Below, in pieces: positions 13,301-25,004 of a stretch of DNA of 64,000 nucleotides. This DNA is from Seriola aureovittata (lineage: Eukaryota; Chordata; Actinopteri; Carangiformes; Carangidae): the NCBI RefSeq assembly GCF_021018895.1, contig NC_079377.1, positions 10,670,501 to 10,734,500 on the forward strand, in the 5' to 3' direction. A model generated the notes under the pieces. The model made no database searches. It was not told the origin of the DNA and worked only from the letters and a program-made list of their open reading frames with translations. The first letter of the stretch is position 1, and every line of letters starts with the position of its first letter. The position numbers and the translations under genes are program-made.

Positions 13301-15399
13301 TGTGATTTTCTAAAATTGTCTCCGCCTTCTATGAAATCAGGTAACAAAGGAAACACAACCCCCTAAACATTGCATTTGCAATGAGCGTTGAACTTGAGTA
13401 AATAAAATGATGACTTCTGATTCATCTAAACCAGTCTGATGCAGGTGTATTTAACCAGGATGCCTGAAAGTGAGTTGGATACACATCAGTGTTGACCTTG
13501 GCCACTTTGTAAAGGTGCTATGGGATTTAGAATAATTGACATGTGCATTCGAATTCGTAGCGATTCTTCCTCAGTTCAGCTAACAGTGTAAAACCTGCCG
13601 TGCTCCATCACCTCTGTAGCCACAAAGTGACTCTGCATATACTATACTTACTAAACATGAATCCCTAGAGTCCCTTCACACTCTTTGTCTTTGGTATTTG
13701 AACATAAAGAGCTTCCTGAGCTACTTTACCGTATGGTTGGACCTGTTCAGACAGGCATGTCCTCTCTTCAAGGTTATTTGGTCGTAAAGGACATGAGGGC
13801 TGAAGCATTATGGGACCTGTAAAAAGAGAGCTTGGAAACACTTCTCAGCAATCCCCAAGGTGGATCCCATTAACCTCCATATAGGGGTCTCTGGGTTACA
13901 AAGAAAAGATAATCAGATACTGTTTGACTTGGCTTGGTGGTTCCATATAGATCATCATCACAACATTTTTTAAAGCAGGCAAAACAGAAAATATGAGCAC
14001 ATTTACAGTATGGGCAACAGGGGATGTTTTTCCTCAAAATACGGGAGCTGTGTTCAGTGCATCTCTATTTCCCTCTGGTGTTGGCAAGAGGAAATTGCCA
14101 AAAACTGAAGTAAGCATTAAAAGTGGATGCCTTGTATGTTAGTGTATCTGTTTCCACTTCTGCTCTGTTTTACTTTCAGCTGAGGAATGGTATTATTTTC
14201 TGTGAGGAGAGAAACTCTATTAAACTCAGTGTTTCCATGAGCCAGCTCACACAGACCACACTCCGCCTTTCCTGTGACCTTTTCATTTTGGGAAGTGGAT
14301 TATTTAGCCAGTTAAAGTTATTTGTGTTGCAAAGTTGGTGGAGGAATCTTGCTTTTATAAAACCTGACTTTATATCCAGAAAAGGAGTTTATATAATAAA
14401 CAAATTTAACAAGATGGGGGGAAAGCTTTGCTGGCAGAGCTATAAAATCGTAAATCAAAGCCATTAACAGCCTCAAGTTTTAAGCCAGTGTGTAACACAC
14501 CATGCAGAAGGCATCTGAAATATTTCCATTTGATGCAGTCTTAAAAACATGGCTTTTTTGTGTAGACCAAAAAAAATAACTTTAAACCTGCCTGAGAGGC
14601 AATTTAAAGGAGCAAGAAGTTTAATTAACAGGTTAATGAGTCCAGTAAAGAAATTACTGTGTTATGTATTTTGTAGTACTGGATAGCACCAGTCTCTAAA
14701 TCAATACTTTTGTACAATGCTTCTTTTGAGTCACACCCCAACCTTACTGCTACTGAGCCAACTGTTCCTTTAAGAAAGTAAAATCACTTTTTCTTACGCA
14801 CATACAACATATTACCTGCAGGGGGTGCTGTCCACCAAGAGGCAACACTGTTTACCAGTTTCCTGCAAAATCCCCGTCAGTATGGCTCCCTCACAGTCTA
14901 TGAGGGCTCCGTATTAAACAGAGTTGAAATTGGGGTATGACTCTGTGGTTGTTACTTAGATCCTGTCTAAACCGAGCAAAGGGACGACGTTTTCCTCAGA
15001 CAGCTGTCACTTTTGTTGGGGTTATGATGCTTGATTACATTGATCACGAGAAGACCACGGCGCATGCACCCTTACTCCGCCTTTCCTATGGCCAAATAAG
15101 GGCAAGGCAAAGACTAGGGAAAAACAGAAAGAGGTCTCACTCAGTCCCAGTTTGTGACACGAAGAAACAACTGCGTGTAGGTGTATCAGTATCGGGAAAT
15201 GTTGACATGCTGATTAAAAATGATTAACTTTTTAAAGGTGAACTCGATAAATCACCCTCAGACTAAATGTATTATTATCATCCTGAGGTGAAATGTATTT
15301 TATTGAGCTAATTACTTGTGAGGGAGTTTTATTTGCTATATCGGTCACCATGGTGACAGAGCGGCTCTGCTGGTTTAATCAGTCCTGATCAGCGCGACC

Positions 15400-15712
15400 A
15401 CGTCCCCCATCTTTGCAGGCGACCTGGCTCCAGAGTTTCTAGAAGGAAGAAGAGCTCTCACTCATGTCTCCATCCTCGGGTCCAGGCGTGGCTTTCGGAT
15501 GGGTGTGGTTCCTTGTTTGGGGGAAGTTTTCTTTTAGCAGTGAGTCAACTAGAGAATGAAAATGAACATGACTGAAATCTGAAGAACAGCACGAACTCCA
15601 AGTGGCATGGATACATGGTGAAGACTGGTGTTTTCTTTTAATTTGTCTACTTTTGTGAGATTGAAGGTTCCTGTGGCAGGACAGCTCTCCTGAAGAACAT
15701 AGACTGAGCCAG
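15400..15712 (+). promoter_or_regulatory. agpat4: Candidate promoter and 5' noncoding exon of agpat4 copy A
   Basis: This stretch is less AT-rich than its surroundings and ends at a good donor, GAGCCAG|GTAAATG after 15712. The ATG of agpat4 at 16522 sits only four bases after an acceptor-like CAACTTTGACAG, so an upstream noncoding exon is expected and this is the best candidate. A 14-bp palindrome GTCACCATGGTGAC at 15344-15357, close to an RFX X-box, lies just upstream. The stretch is outside the duplicated unit, so copy B has no equivalent. Inference only; no transcript was available. Confidence 0.35.
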
Positions 15713-16521
15713 GTAAATGTCACATTTGTCAGATGAATGATGGTGTTTTTCCTGTTTGTTATGGATTAGTAATAACTTGACATTTGACTCTGTCAAACTA
15801 CAGTTTGTTGAAATAATCTTTGTCACTGATTGTATTTATTCTGATCATTTGTGTAGTTGTATTTCCATCTCATCTCACCACTGATATGTAAATGTTGCTT
15901 GAAAATTTTAAGTGGTATTTTTGTGTCATTGTTATCGTGCTATTGTTGTTGCCACTTACTTTGTAGACTTGCATGTCTGTGTTGTACCATCAAAACCAGT
16001 TTGATGGTAAATAATAAGGACAGTGTTTGTCAGTGCTGTGGAACAGCTAAAAAATGCGACCTTCTTATAGGCTGCTAAACTAAAGTGGGATTGGTCTGAC
16101 CTTTCAGAGCACACTGATTCAATAACAGAGCTAATGCATTTAAACTCATATTACCTGACTTTAAGGAAATGCTCTGACAAAACTACAACATGGTTATGGG
16201 CTTGATGATGATACATGACCCTATACCCGAAAAAGAGTAGGCTACAGTGAGGAGCAAACATTTACCCTGTCATATGCCGTTTATGCACAGTCCAGTTTAT
16301 GCAGAGTCCAGCACAGAGGCTCCATTCAGAAGATTAAATCCAGTCAAAGAAAACCTTTATGTCAGAGTGGGATCAGTGCTGTGAGAACAGTTGCTGTCAC
16401 AGCCCAGGGCAACTCCAGCTGACGACTTTGTTTGACAGAGCTGGCTGATGAAGGGGGGTGTGTGTGACACGAGGAAGTGGTTGTGTTTTAATGCTTTAAG
16501 TTGTGCAACTTTGACAGAACA

Positions 16522-19462
16522 ATGGGCGTCCTGCAGCTGCTGAAGTCTCAGTTCTTGTGTCACCTGATAATCTGCTACGTGTTCGTTGTCAGCGGCCTCA
16601 TCATCAACCTGCTGCAGCTCTGTACTCTACCTCTGTGGCTGGTCAGTAAACAGCTGGCCCGCAGGATCAACATCCGACTGGCCTACTGTGTCAGTAGCCG
16701 TGAGTGTTGCTCTTATTCTCTGCCAAATAGATGATGCTGGAGGCTGAAGTCTGTTGGTACTGTGTTTGTTTTGCTGCTGGAGGGAAGAAATCTGTCATTT
16801 CAGTGGTAACTTTGTTGCAATGAATCAAAGATTTAATATCAGTCTGCAAGAAGCATAAGACAACTTTGCAAACGCAGTCAAACTACCATTTTTTTCACCA
16901 TTGTGTCTTCCTGATCTTCAGAGATGGTAGCCGCCCTGGAGTGGTGGTCTGGGACAGAATGCACGCTCTACACCGACCCAAAGAGTTATCCACTGTATGG
17001 AAATGAGAATGCAATTGTGGTTCTCAATCATAGTTTTGAGATAGACTTCCTGTGTGGCTGGACCTTCTGTGACAGATTCGGAGTCCTGGGGGTAAGAGAC
17101 AAGTGTCCCAGAAAACCCAAGTGCTTAGCCGTTTTTTATGTAGAGGATGTGTGTAGTTCCTTAACAATAAAAAATGTCAATTTTCCCAGAGCTCAAAAGT
17201 TTTAGCCAAGAAGGAGTTGGCGTATGTGCCAATCATCGGTTGGATGTGGTACTTCCTGGAGATAGTTTTCTGCAAGAGGAAATGGGAAGAAGACCGAAGG
17301 ACGGTGGCTCAGAGTCTTCAGAACCTGCGGGATTACCCAGAAAACTACTGGGTAAGTTTCAGCATGTGAAAGTTATAATAAAATCAAGATGGCTGAGAGT
17401 GATGTCTTTAACGTTGTTGACGAACACTCTCTTTTCCTGGGACTAGTTCTTGCTTTACTGTGAAGGAACACGCTTCACACCAAAGAAGCACCAGGTCAGC
17501 ATGCAGGTGGCTGAGAGCAAAGGTCTTCCCAAACTGAAGTACCATCTTCTGCCCAGGACCAAAGGATTCTGGGTAACTGTCCAAAACCTCAGAGGAACTG
17601 GTGAGTATCCATCTCTGACGAAGAGTTTAAATATGGCCGCCAGTAGATACCAGACACTGTGAGCTGGGTGTCTTTGAGAGGGGAAATATTTACAAATCAA
17701 ATGAGTTGTACAGTTAACTGCTGCTGTGTCTCGTCTTGTGTAGCTGCGGCTGTTTATGATTCCACACTGAACTTCAGAAACAACGAATCACCAACCTTGC
17801 TTGGAATTCTCAATGGGAAGAAATATCATGCGGATTTATATGTGAGGTACAAAGAAATGCTTTCCAGTGAAGATTTTTTGTTTCATTTCCTCTTTAGTGA
17901 TGCAATCTGTTTTTATCTGAGAGATCTGACTTCCCTCTTTTACCTGCAGGAGAATCCCGCTAGAGATGATCCCAGAGGATGAGGCAGAGTGCGCTGCTTG
18001 GCTCCACAAACTCTACCAGGAAAAGGTAAGAGTGTGTTGAAGGGGGAGGTTTCTGATGGGGTGAAGGTTTTCCCATGAGGAACTGTGTAGTAGTCCTGAT
18101 GGCCTAAAAACAAGATATACTAATTAATTTTACTGTGTAAAAAAGTGCCTGTGCTCTTTTTCCCTGAAGGCTTGTGTTTTATTTCATATAAGTTGGATAG
18201 ATGTAAGAGGATAAAAAACTGTGGGAGATCCTGGACTGTGGTGTGTTTTTTTTGTCTTGTTTTGTTGGGGTACTTTTGTGGATTTGGCTTCTGTCATTAC
18301 TTTTCTGTTCACACTTTCCATGACCTAAGTAACTCATTAATCTGAATGCCTAATGTGAAACATTAAACAAAGTTGTTATATTTTGGCTCCTACCACTTTC
18401 TAGACACACTGACAGCAACATGGCTGTCAAAGAACAAACCTGGACTCACCTTACATTTTGAGACTTTGGTATTGACTTGTGTCTGTATTGATGTATCTGC
18501 AGGATAGCTTTCAGGAGCACTATTCACAGACAGGGTGTTTCCCTGGCCCCACAGTGAGCCCTCCACGCCGACCCTGGTCCTTGATCAACTGGTTATTCTG
18601 GTGCTGCTTGCTGCTCTACCCTCTGGGCCTACTACTGACTCAACTCTTCAGCTCTGGATCGATGCTCACCATCTTAGCTTCTGTGGCTCTCTGCTCTGCA
18701 GGTTTGTTTCATACATTCAAGCCCAAAAATGGCTGTAACAGTCCCTCCCTCAGTTTAACAGGCTCCTTTTTTGTTCAAATGTTTCATAAAGCAGCAGATC
18801 TGACAACTCAAATGTAAGTCCCCTTTTTTTGGAAGATATGATTAAGCTGTCTTGGGAGCATGTCCCCAACAGCATTCAGGCATGTGCTTACTCAGAGTCA
18901 AACATTCATCTATGTAATTTGTTTCACAGAGATGTTAAATAGAGAAATATTTTTTTTCTGACAGCATGGGTTCAGGAGGAACATGTTACGGTTTCCACAA
19001 TAAATGATTAGCCATGTTTGTGGTTGAGGTAAAAATGACAAAATTGGTTATCTTGGAAGTGACAGCTCAGTATTAAGCATTTTGTGAAAAGTGCCAGTTA
19101 AACTGGAACTTAATTTGGGATTTTCTCCAGACATTGGTTGTTGACAGACTCAACCCTCAGTTTCCAGTCTCAAAGTGGCAAATTCTGCCACGTAACTTAA
19201 ACGTGATCCTGAAAAATCTTCATACTGTGAGGGCAAATTTACAAAATTAAAAATTGAATTTACTGTGGAAATAACCATGTCCTGTGCAGGATCTCAAAAT
19301 CTGTCAGCCCTTCTTGTGACTTGCTCAGATAATATTCTAAATGTACTCTCTCTGACTCTTTCTTTCACAGCTTCACTGGGAGTTCGCTGGATGATTGGCC
19401 AGACTGAGATTGACAAAGGCTCGAGCTATGGGAATAAGGAGGTTCCTCTAAACAGAAACTAA
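16522..19462 (+). CDS. agpat4: 1-acyl-sn-glycerol-3-phosphate acyltransferase delta, copy A
   Basis: Transfers an acyl chain from acyl-CoA to lysophosphatidic acid, giving phosphatidic acid for phospholipid synthesis in ER and other membranes. Coding exons: 16522-16699, 16922-17091, 17190-17351, 17447-17600, 17744-17846, 17950-18025, 18503-18701, 19371-19462. All join in phase to 1134 nt, 377 residues plus stop; human AGPAT4 has 378. Visible features are an N-terminal hydrophobic segment (about 11-40), the acyltransferase motif NHSFEID with His96 and Asp101, EGTR at 176-179, a C-terminal hydrophobic pair (about 310-355), and the family tail GVRWMIG...TEIDKGSSYGN. The choice of agpat4 over agpat3 rests on WWSGTECTLYTDP, the NESPTLLG region and the adjacent map3k4. 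The start is the first ATG after a probable acceptor. AATAAA at 19881-19886 can serve as its poly(A) signal. It differs from copy B at about ten residues. Confidence 0.93.
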
Positions 19463-19915
19463 GGAATCCTGACCCTACTCAGAGCTGCTTCTTTGCACAG
19501 CCTCTAATCTGCAAGCTGCTGGCTGCAGACTTTGTAAACACCAGTCTGACAGGTTCCTGTTGGTCCAACAAGTGCAAACCTGCTTAAAAGCACAATGCAG
19601 ACACGGTAGTTTTGTCCTAACACTATGCTGCATAAGCTCATCACGATAAAGATCATGAGACTGGACTGTGGTGAGCAACTTCCTTTAGGAAACTTATAAT
19701 AGGAACATGAGGCAAGATAAAATATAGCTTGACTACATTCTTCTAAAATCAGAGGGTAAATATTTGAATACAGTCAAGGCAAATATTCTTGCTGATAAGT
19801 CAAACTGAAATTTTAAACCCAACTAAGTGCAGAATGGTCTACCTCTTTGCTTGTAATCTAATATGACATTTTCATGGTGGAATAAAATATATATTTCAGT
19901 TTTTAAAAAATAAAA
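19463..19915 (+). other. agpat4: 3'UTR of agpat4 copy A
   Basis: Noncoding sequence after the TAA stop. AATAAA at 19881-19886, with a second AATAAA inside the A-rich stretch about 25 bases later, marks the probable mRNA end. Just beyond, 19924-19929 is AATAAA on the minus strand, the relic of the map3k4 poly(A) signal, so the two 3' ends were convergent in the ancestral unit. Confidence 0.6.
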
Positions 19916-20485
19916 CATATTGGTTTATTAATATTGTTTGTACAAAGCAAACACTATGCGAGCAGCAGAGGATCAGAAGTTGTGGTGTGTGTGCCAGTGT
20001 CTGTGTTTGGATGTTTGGATGTTTTGTGTTCGGCCACAGGGAGGGAGAACAGGCCCTGTTCCTCATTTTAGTTGGATACACTCCACTTACAAGAACAGCC
20101 TTTCACCAGTAACTAGATTTACTCGAAAATCCTCTGAAGGCCTCAACTTGACACTTACTCCTCAGCAAAGACAAAAAAAATAAACTGTACTATGAGTATT
20201 AGAGTATTTAGAAATCAGGAATTCTTTGAAATACTTGCTGAAGCAGTGTCTCACCCTCTGCAAGCTGAGATAAAAACGAGGAGAGAATCACTACCTGAGT
20301 CACGAGTCAACTTCCTACGGTTTTAATAAATGAAAACATAAATATACTGCACTGTTACAACAAACAGAAGCCAAGGCTAATCTACACTGAATCTCTTCTT
20401 GACAGTATAAACAGAGGTAGAGTAACTTAGTGAGCACATACTGTATTTCAGTGGGTCTCCTCCCTCAGTCACTGTCACTCCTTAC

Positions 20486-20944
20486 CTTTCCTGTCACCTC
20501 AGTGAGGACACAGGCTAAACCCCAGATATCCGCTGCGTGTCCATAACCTTCACCCTTTGCTGTGATACACACATATTAAACTGTTAAAATTTGCATCACA
20601 CACTCATTACCAGGACAACACAAGGCCATAGCTGGTTTGAAACATGGAGTGCAAAAAAGAAGCTTTAGTGACCCCCGGTGGTGGCATGCAAACCAGACAC
20701 GAGACATAATTTCTTACCTGCTGTTCCCAGAGTTCTGTTCACCTCACCTGGATAAAAGTATGAAAAGCCGGAGTCACTCAGCTTAAACACGCCTGATGAT
20801 GTCACAGTGTTGTTGGCTACTCATTTAGAAAGACAAGTAAATCACAGTTATGAGGATGACTGACACTGACCCTTCACATATCAGTGGACAGATTCATTTG
20901 TTTGGTTAAAGTCTGATGACATGTTTCTGCAGCCCCAGTCTTTT
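20486..20944 (-). pseudogene. Decayed duplicate of map3k4 kinase-domain exons
   Basis: Three blocks match consecutive exons of the intact map3k4 gene downstream. About 20871-20944 matches exon 23: it keeps the LGLQ-HVIR coding core, then a stop (TAA on the minus strand, + positions 20906-20908) replaces the Tyr codon, and the HRDIK catalytic loop is destroyed. 20718-20819 matches exon 24: it still ends at a GTAAG donor, but DFG reads Asp-Ser-Gly and about seven codons after it are lost. 20486-20566 matches the 3' part of exon 25: frame and donor are kept with two 3-base deletions, but the acceptor and the YMAPEV part are gone. The last coding exons and upstream kinase exons were not found. 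Gaps inside the exons are multiples of three. It is the unit A copy left by the tandem duplication, and a working kinase is excluded. Confidence 0.88.
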
Positions 20945-20963
20945 TTATTTATTTATTTATTTG
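20938..20963 (+). repeat. T-rich (TTTA)n simple repeat
   Basis: A short run of TTTA units directly after the decayed exon 23 relic, inside degraded map3k4 intron sequence. Confidence 0.7.
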
Positions 20964-21957
20964 TCTATGTAACCAACATACTGTATCCTCTGGCCACCTG
21001 CTGGTGCCTGGACATTTCATAATTAATGATTAGACCTTTTGTTTTTTTGAACTCACCAGATGTTTTTTTTTTCTCTCTCTTCTTATGAATCACTCAGAAA
21101 ATTGCCCACAGTCCAGTGATATTGTACTTCAGCTTTCCTCCCATAATAAATATGAGCCACTAAGTTACTGACATGCCCAAGCTCAGGGACACAGAGTGAT
21201 GATCCTGGATCGATGATGAAGAATAATTAATTTAGTTACTAAAGACTCCAAATCCAGATAATTATCCTCTGACCGTATGTGTTTTATGTAATTATGCCTC
21301 AATATATGCTTGTATTAAAAAAAAATACATAGAACAATGTGCATTCCATTTAGCTTCTTTGTTTGATTTTTTTGATTTCTAATTTGGCATTATAAATCCT
21401 GCATTTTGCAGTCTGCTGGTATCAACCAAAGTTGGTCTTATTGGTGTAACTTTGGGTGTATACACTTTTCTTTGTTTAACTCAGGCTGCCAGGGTCTCAT
21501 ATTAGCTTTGGATGAACTTAAAAATTAAATTTTCCACAAATTTTGAGACATTAGAAGATGAGAACTAGGAACTACAGTGACTCATGACTATTAACTGAGC
21601 ACATGTTAACCTATCTTTTAATCTTATCTTGGGAAAAGGCACCCAGATCTGTAAATAATAGTTAAACTCACAAATCAAGTAAGATGTTAATAATACATAA
21701 TACACAATTCATGTATGAAATCCAAAATGAGGTTAAAATAAGGTAAAGGCAAAAAGAAAACATTTCGTTTATTTCCTGTATGTCTACGGAAACCCATTAG
21801 GTTAAGCATGCATCAGAATTACTTAACAGTTCAAATGTGAAGGTAAGATCTCAATAGTCCATGTAATGGTTTCAAAACCACACACAAACATGCCAAAGAT
21901 CTAAAGTCAGTGGATCACCAGCAAAAAAAGGCAGGGCTGATGTTAACAGCACTATAA

Positions 21958-22015
21958 AGTCTCTCTTTATACTACAAGTGATGCTGGAGTTTTGACCTCT
22001 TAGAAGTTGATCTTC
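21958..22015. other. Junction between duplication units A and B
   Basis: Upstream of this point the sequence (about 21650-21960) aligns with the map3k4 intron at about 29120-29370. Downstream, from about 22015, it aligns with the region just upstream of agpat4 copy A (from about 16359). The segment between aligns with neither, so the breakpoint lies inside it. No transposon or long microhomology is visible at the junction. Confidence 0.8.
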
Positions 22016-22197
22016 ATGTAAGAGCAGGCTGAGTGCTGTAAGGGCAGTTACTGTCACACCTTAGGTCAACACTAGGCTTGATAGGTGTGTTTGACAGAGC
22101 TGAGTGATACAGTATCTCGTACCATTGAGTCAAGTGTGTGTGACACGAGGAAGTGGTTGTGTTTTAATGCTTTAAGCTGTGCAACTTTGACAGAACA

Positions 22198-24820
22198 ATG
22201 GGCGTCCTGCAGCTGCTGAAGTCACAGTTCTTGTGTCACCTGATGATTTGCTACGTGTTCCTGGTCAGCGGCCTCATCATCAACCTGCTGCAGCTCTGTA
22301 CTCTACCTCTGTGGCTGGTCAGTAAACAGCTGGCCCGCAGGATCAACATCCGACTGGCCTACTGCGTCAGTAGCCGTGAGTAGTTGCTCTTATTCTCTGC
22401 CACATAGATGATGCTGAAGTCTGTTGGTACTGTGTTTGTTTTGCTGCTGGAAGGAAGAATTTTTCATTTCAGTGGTAACTTTGTTCCAAAGAACAAGATC
22501 ATAGATTTCAACTCTGGTGCAGCATAAGGCAGCTTTACAAACATACACAACTATCTTTCCTCACAAAACATAGAGGTGACTACATCATTGTGTCTTCCTG
22601 ATCTTCAGAGATGGTAGCCGCCCTGGAGTGGTGGTCTGGGACAGAATGCACGCTCTACACCGACCCAAAGAGTTATCCACTGTATGGAAATGAGAATGCA
22701 ATTGTGGTTCTCAATCACAGTTTTGAAATAGACTTCCTGTGTGGCTGGACCTTCTGTGACAGATTCGGAGTCCTGGGGGTAAGAGACAAGTGTCCTTGAA
22801 AACCCAAGTGCTTAGCCGTTTTTTATGTAGAGGATGTGTGTAGTTCCTTAACGATAAAAAATGTCAATTTTCCCAGAGCTCAAAAGTTTTAGCCAAGAAG
22901 GAGTTGGCGTATGTGCCAATCATCGGTTGGATGTGGTACTTCCTGGAGATAGTTTTCTGCAAGAGGAAATGGGAAGAAGACCGAAGGACGGTGGCTCAGA
23001 GTCTTCAGAACCTGCGGGATTACCCAGAAAACTACTGGGTAAGTTTCAGCATGTGAAAGTTATAATAAAATCAAGATGGCTGAGAGTGATGTCTTTAACG
23101 TTGTTGACGAACACTCTCTTTTCCTGGGACTAGTTCTTGCTTTACTGTGAAGGAACACGCTTCACACCAAAGAAGCACCAGGTCAGCATGCAGGTGGCTG
23201 AGAGCAAAGGTCTTCCCAAACTGAAGTACCATCTTCTGCCCAGGACCAAAGGATTCTGGGTAACTGTCCAAAACCTCAGAGGAACTGGTGAGTATCCATC
23301 TCTGACGAAGAGTTTAAATATGGCCGCCAGTAGATACCAGACACTGTGAGCTGGGTGTCTTTGAGAGGGGAAATATTTACAAATCAAATGAGTTGTACAG
23401 TTAACTGCTGCTGTGTCTCGTCTTGTGTAGCTGCGGCTGTTTATGATTCCACACTGAACTTCAGAAACAACGAATCACCAACCTTGCTTGGAATTCTCAA
23501 TGGGAAGAAATATCATGCAGATTTATATGTGAGGTACAAAGAAATGCTTTCCAGTGAAGATTTTTTGTTTCATTTCCTCTTTAGTAATGCAATCTGTTTT
23601 TATCTGAGAGATCTGACTTCCCTCTTTTACTTGCAGGAGAATCCCGCTAGAGATGATCCCAGAGGATGAGGCAGAGTGCGCTGCTTGGCTCCACAAACTC
23701 TGCCAGGAAAAGGTAAGAGTGTGTTGAAGGGGGAAGTTTAGACTGTAATAACTTTGCTTTTTGTTGCATGCCTCGTTGTCTCCAATTCTTTAATCCAAAC
23801 TGGCTAATGTTGAGCATTTTGAGCTTTTCACCATTATGAAACATTATGAAAGGATATTACATTTTGGGTGCTGGAACAAACCTGGACTCACCTTACATTT
23901 TGAGACTTTGGTATTGACTTGTGTCTGTATTGATGTATCTGCAGGATAGCTTTCAGGAGCACTACACACAGACAGGGTGTTTCCCTGGCCCCACAGTGAG
24001 CCCTCCACGCCGACCCTGGTCCTTGATCAACTGGTTATTCTGGTGCTGCTTGCTGCTCTACCCTCTGGGCCTACTACTGACTCAACTCTTCAGCTCTGGA
24101 TCGATGCTCTCCATCTTAGCTTCTGTGGCTCTCTGCTCTGCAGGTTTGTTTCATATATCGAAGGCAAAGTGAAGTCACCCTCAAATGAGCTATAACTGCC
24201 TTTCTCTGCATTAACTCTTATGACACAAATTACTTCTGTGACAGCACATAAAATATTCCTTAGTCGACAACTGAAAAATATATATCAAACATAAATTCAC
24301 ACTGCATCTGTGTTGAGGAAACAACAAATCCATACACATATAACCCACATAAAAATCCATGTAAATTAGCACCAGAAAGCCTTTGACTTAAGTTTCTCAC
24401 TTTTTCTAGATATTCTAAATCTTAATGAATAGTTAATGGTCCAGATACGCTTTGTAGCCACAAGTTACAATTTATAAACGCTTCATAATGGGTGCCTTAT
24501 TAGAAAGTATCAATAAAGTTCATCCACTGTTGTGCGGATAGATGTGATTATTTTGAAAATGCTTTTTATTCAAGGAAAGCAACCTGAGAAAAACTAAACT
24601 CTTATCCTGAAAATCTTGAAAAGGAAATTAACTAAAGGAAAACAAGTCTTACAGAATCTTTCACCACATCTTTATGGTTCACTCAAATAATATTTTAAAT
24701 GTACTTTTTCTGAATCATTTCCTCACAGCCTCACTGGGAGTTCGCTGGATGATTGGCCAGACTGAGATTGACAGAAGCTCTAACTATGGGAATAAGGAGG
24801 TTCCTCTAAACAAACACTAA
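22198..24820 (+). CDS. agpat4: 1-acyl-sn-glycerol-3-phosphate acyltransferase delta, copy B
   Basis: Second intact copy of the acyltransferase. Coding exons: 22198-22375, 22609-22778, 22877-23038, 23134-23287, 23431-23533, 23637-23712, 23945-24143, 24729-24820. Sizes and phases equal those of copy A exactly, 377 residues. His96/Asp101 and EGTR 176-179 are kept. Differences from copy A are Ile16Met and Val22Leu in the first hydrophobic segment, one Tyr-to-Cys in the HKLYQEK stretch, Ser-to-Thr and Thr-to-Ser in exon 7, and five changes in the C-terminal tail (GSSYGN reads SSNYGN and the protein ends in NKH instead of NRN). The acceptor before the ATG is conserved. The region farther upstream is map3k4 intron instead of the ancestral flank, and no AATAAA follows in the place where copy A has two. 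It is structurally intact, but its expression is uncertain. Confidence 0.93.
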
Positions 24821-25004
24821 GCAGTCCTGACCTTCACTGATCTGTCTAAATGTTGTAAAGTGATGCTAATATTTCAATGCAGTTAAACCAAACATTTTAC
24901 CGTCAGCTCAACATGAAATGAACTACCTCTGTGGATAGCAATGGCATACTAATGATGAGTGACATTTTTACGTTTGAAGAAAATATACATTTCACCTTTT
25001 TTTA

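Larger units (their letters stand above)
3556..15399. other. Intergenic region between thbs2 and agpat4, no gene recognised
   Basis: About 12 kb with no ORF that I could match to a protein family and no convincing splice-linked exon set. The longest ORF, 136 codons at 4674-5084, resembles no family I know and is probably chance. The stretch holds AT-rich unique DNA, simple sequence and a few interspersed repeats listed separately. Enhancers may be present but cannot be called from one sequence. Confidence 0.6.
16355..21960. repeat. Tandem segmental duplication, unit A
   Basis: Unit A contains agpat4 copy A and a decayed inverse-oriented 3' piece of map3k4. It matches unit B (about 22010-29370) in order and orientation: agpat4 upstream flank (16359 vs 22015), all agpat4 exons, map3k4 3'UTR end (19915-20165 vs 25012-25262), map3k4 exon relics, and map3k4 intron (about 21650-21960 vs 29120-29370). 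It is shorter than unit B because much of its map3k4 part is deleted. Confidence 0.9.
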
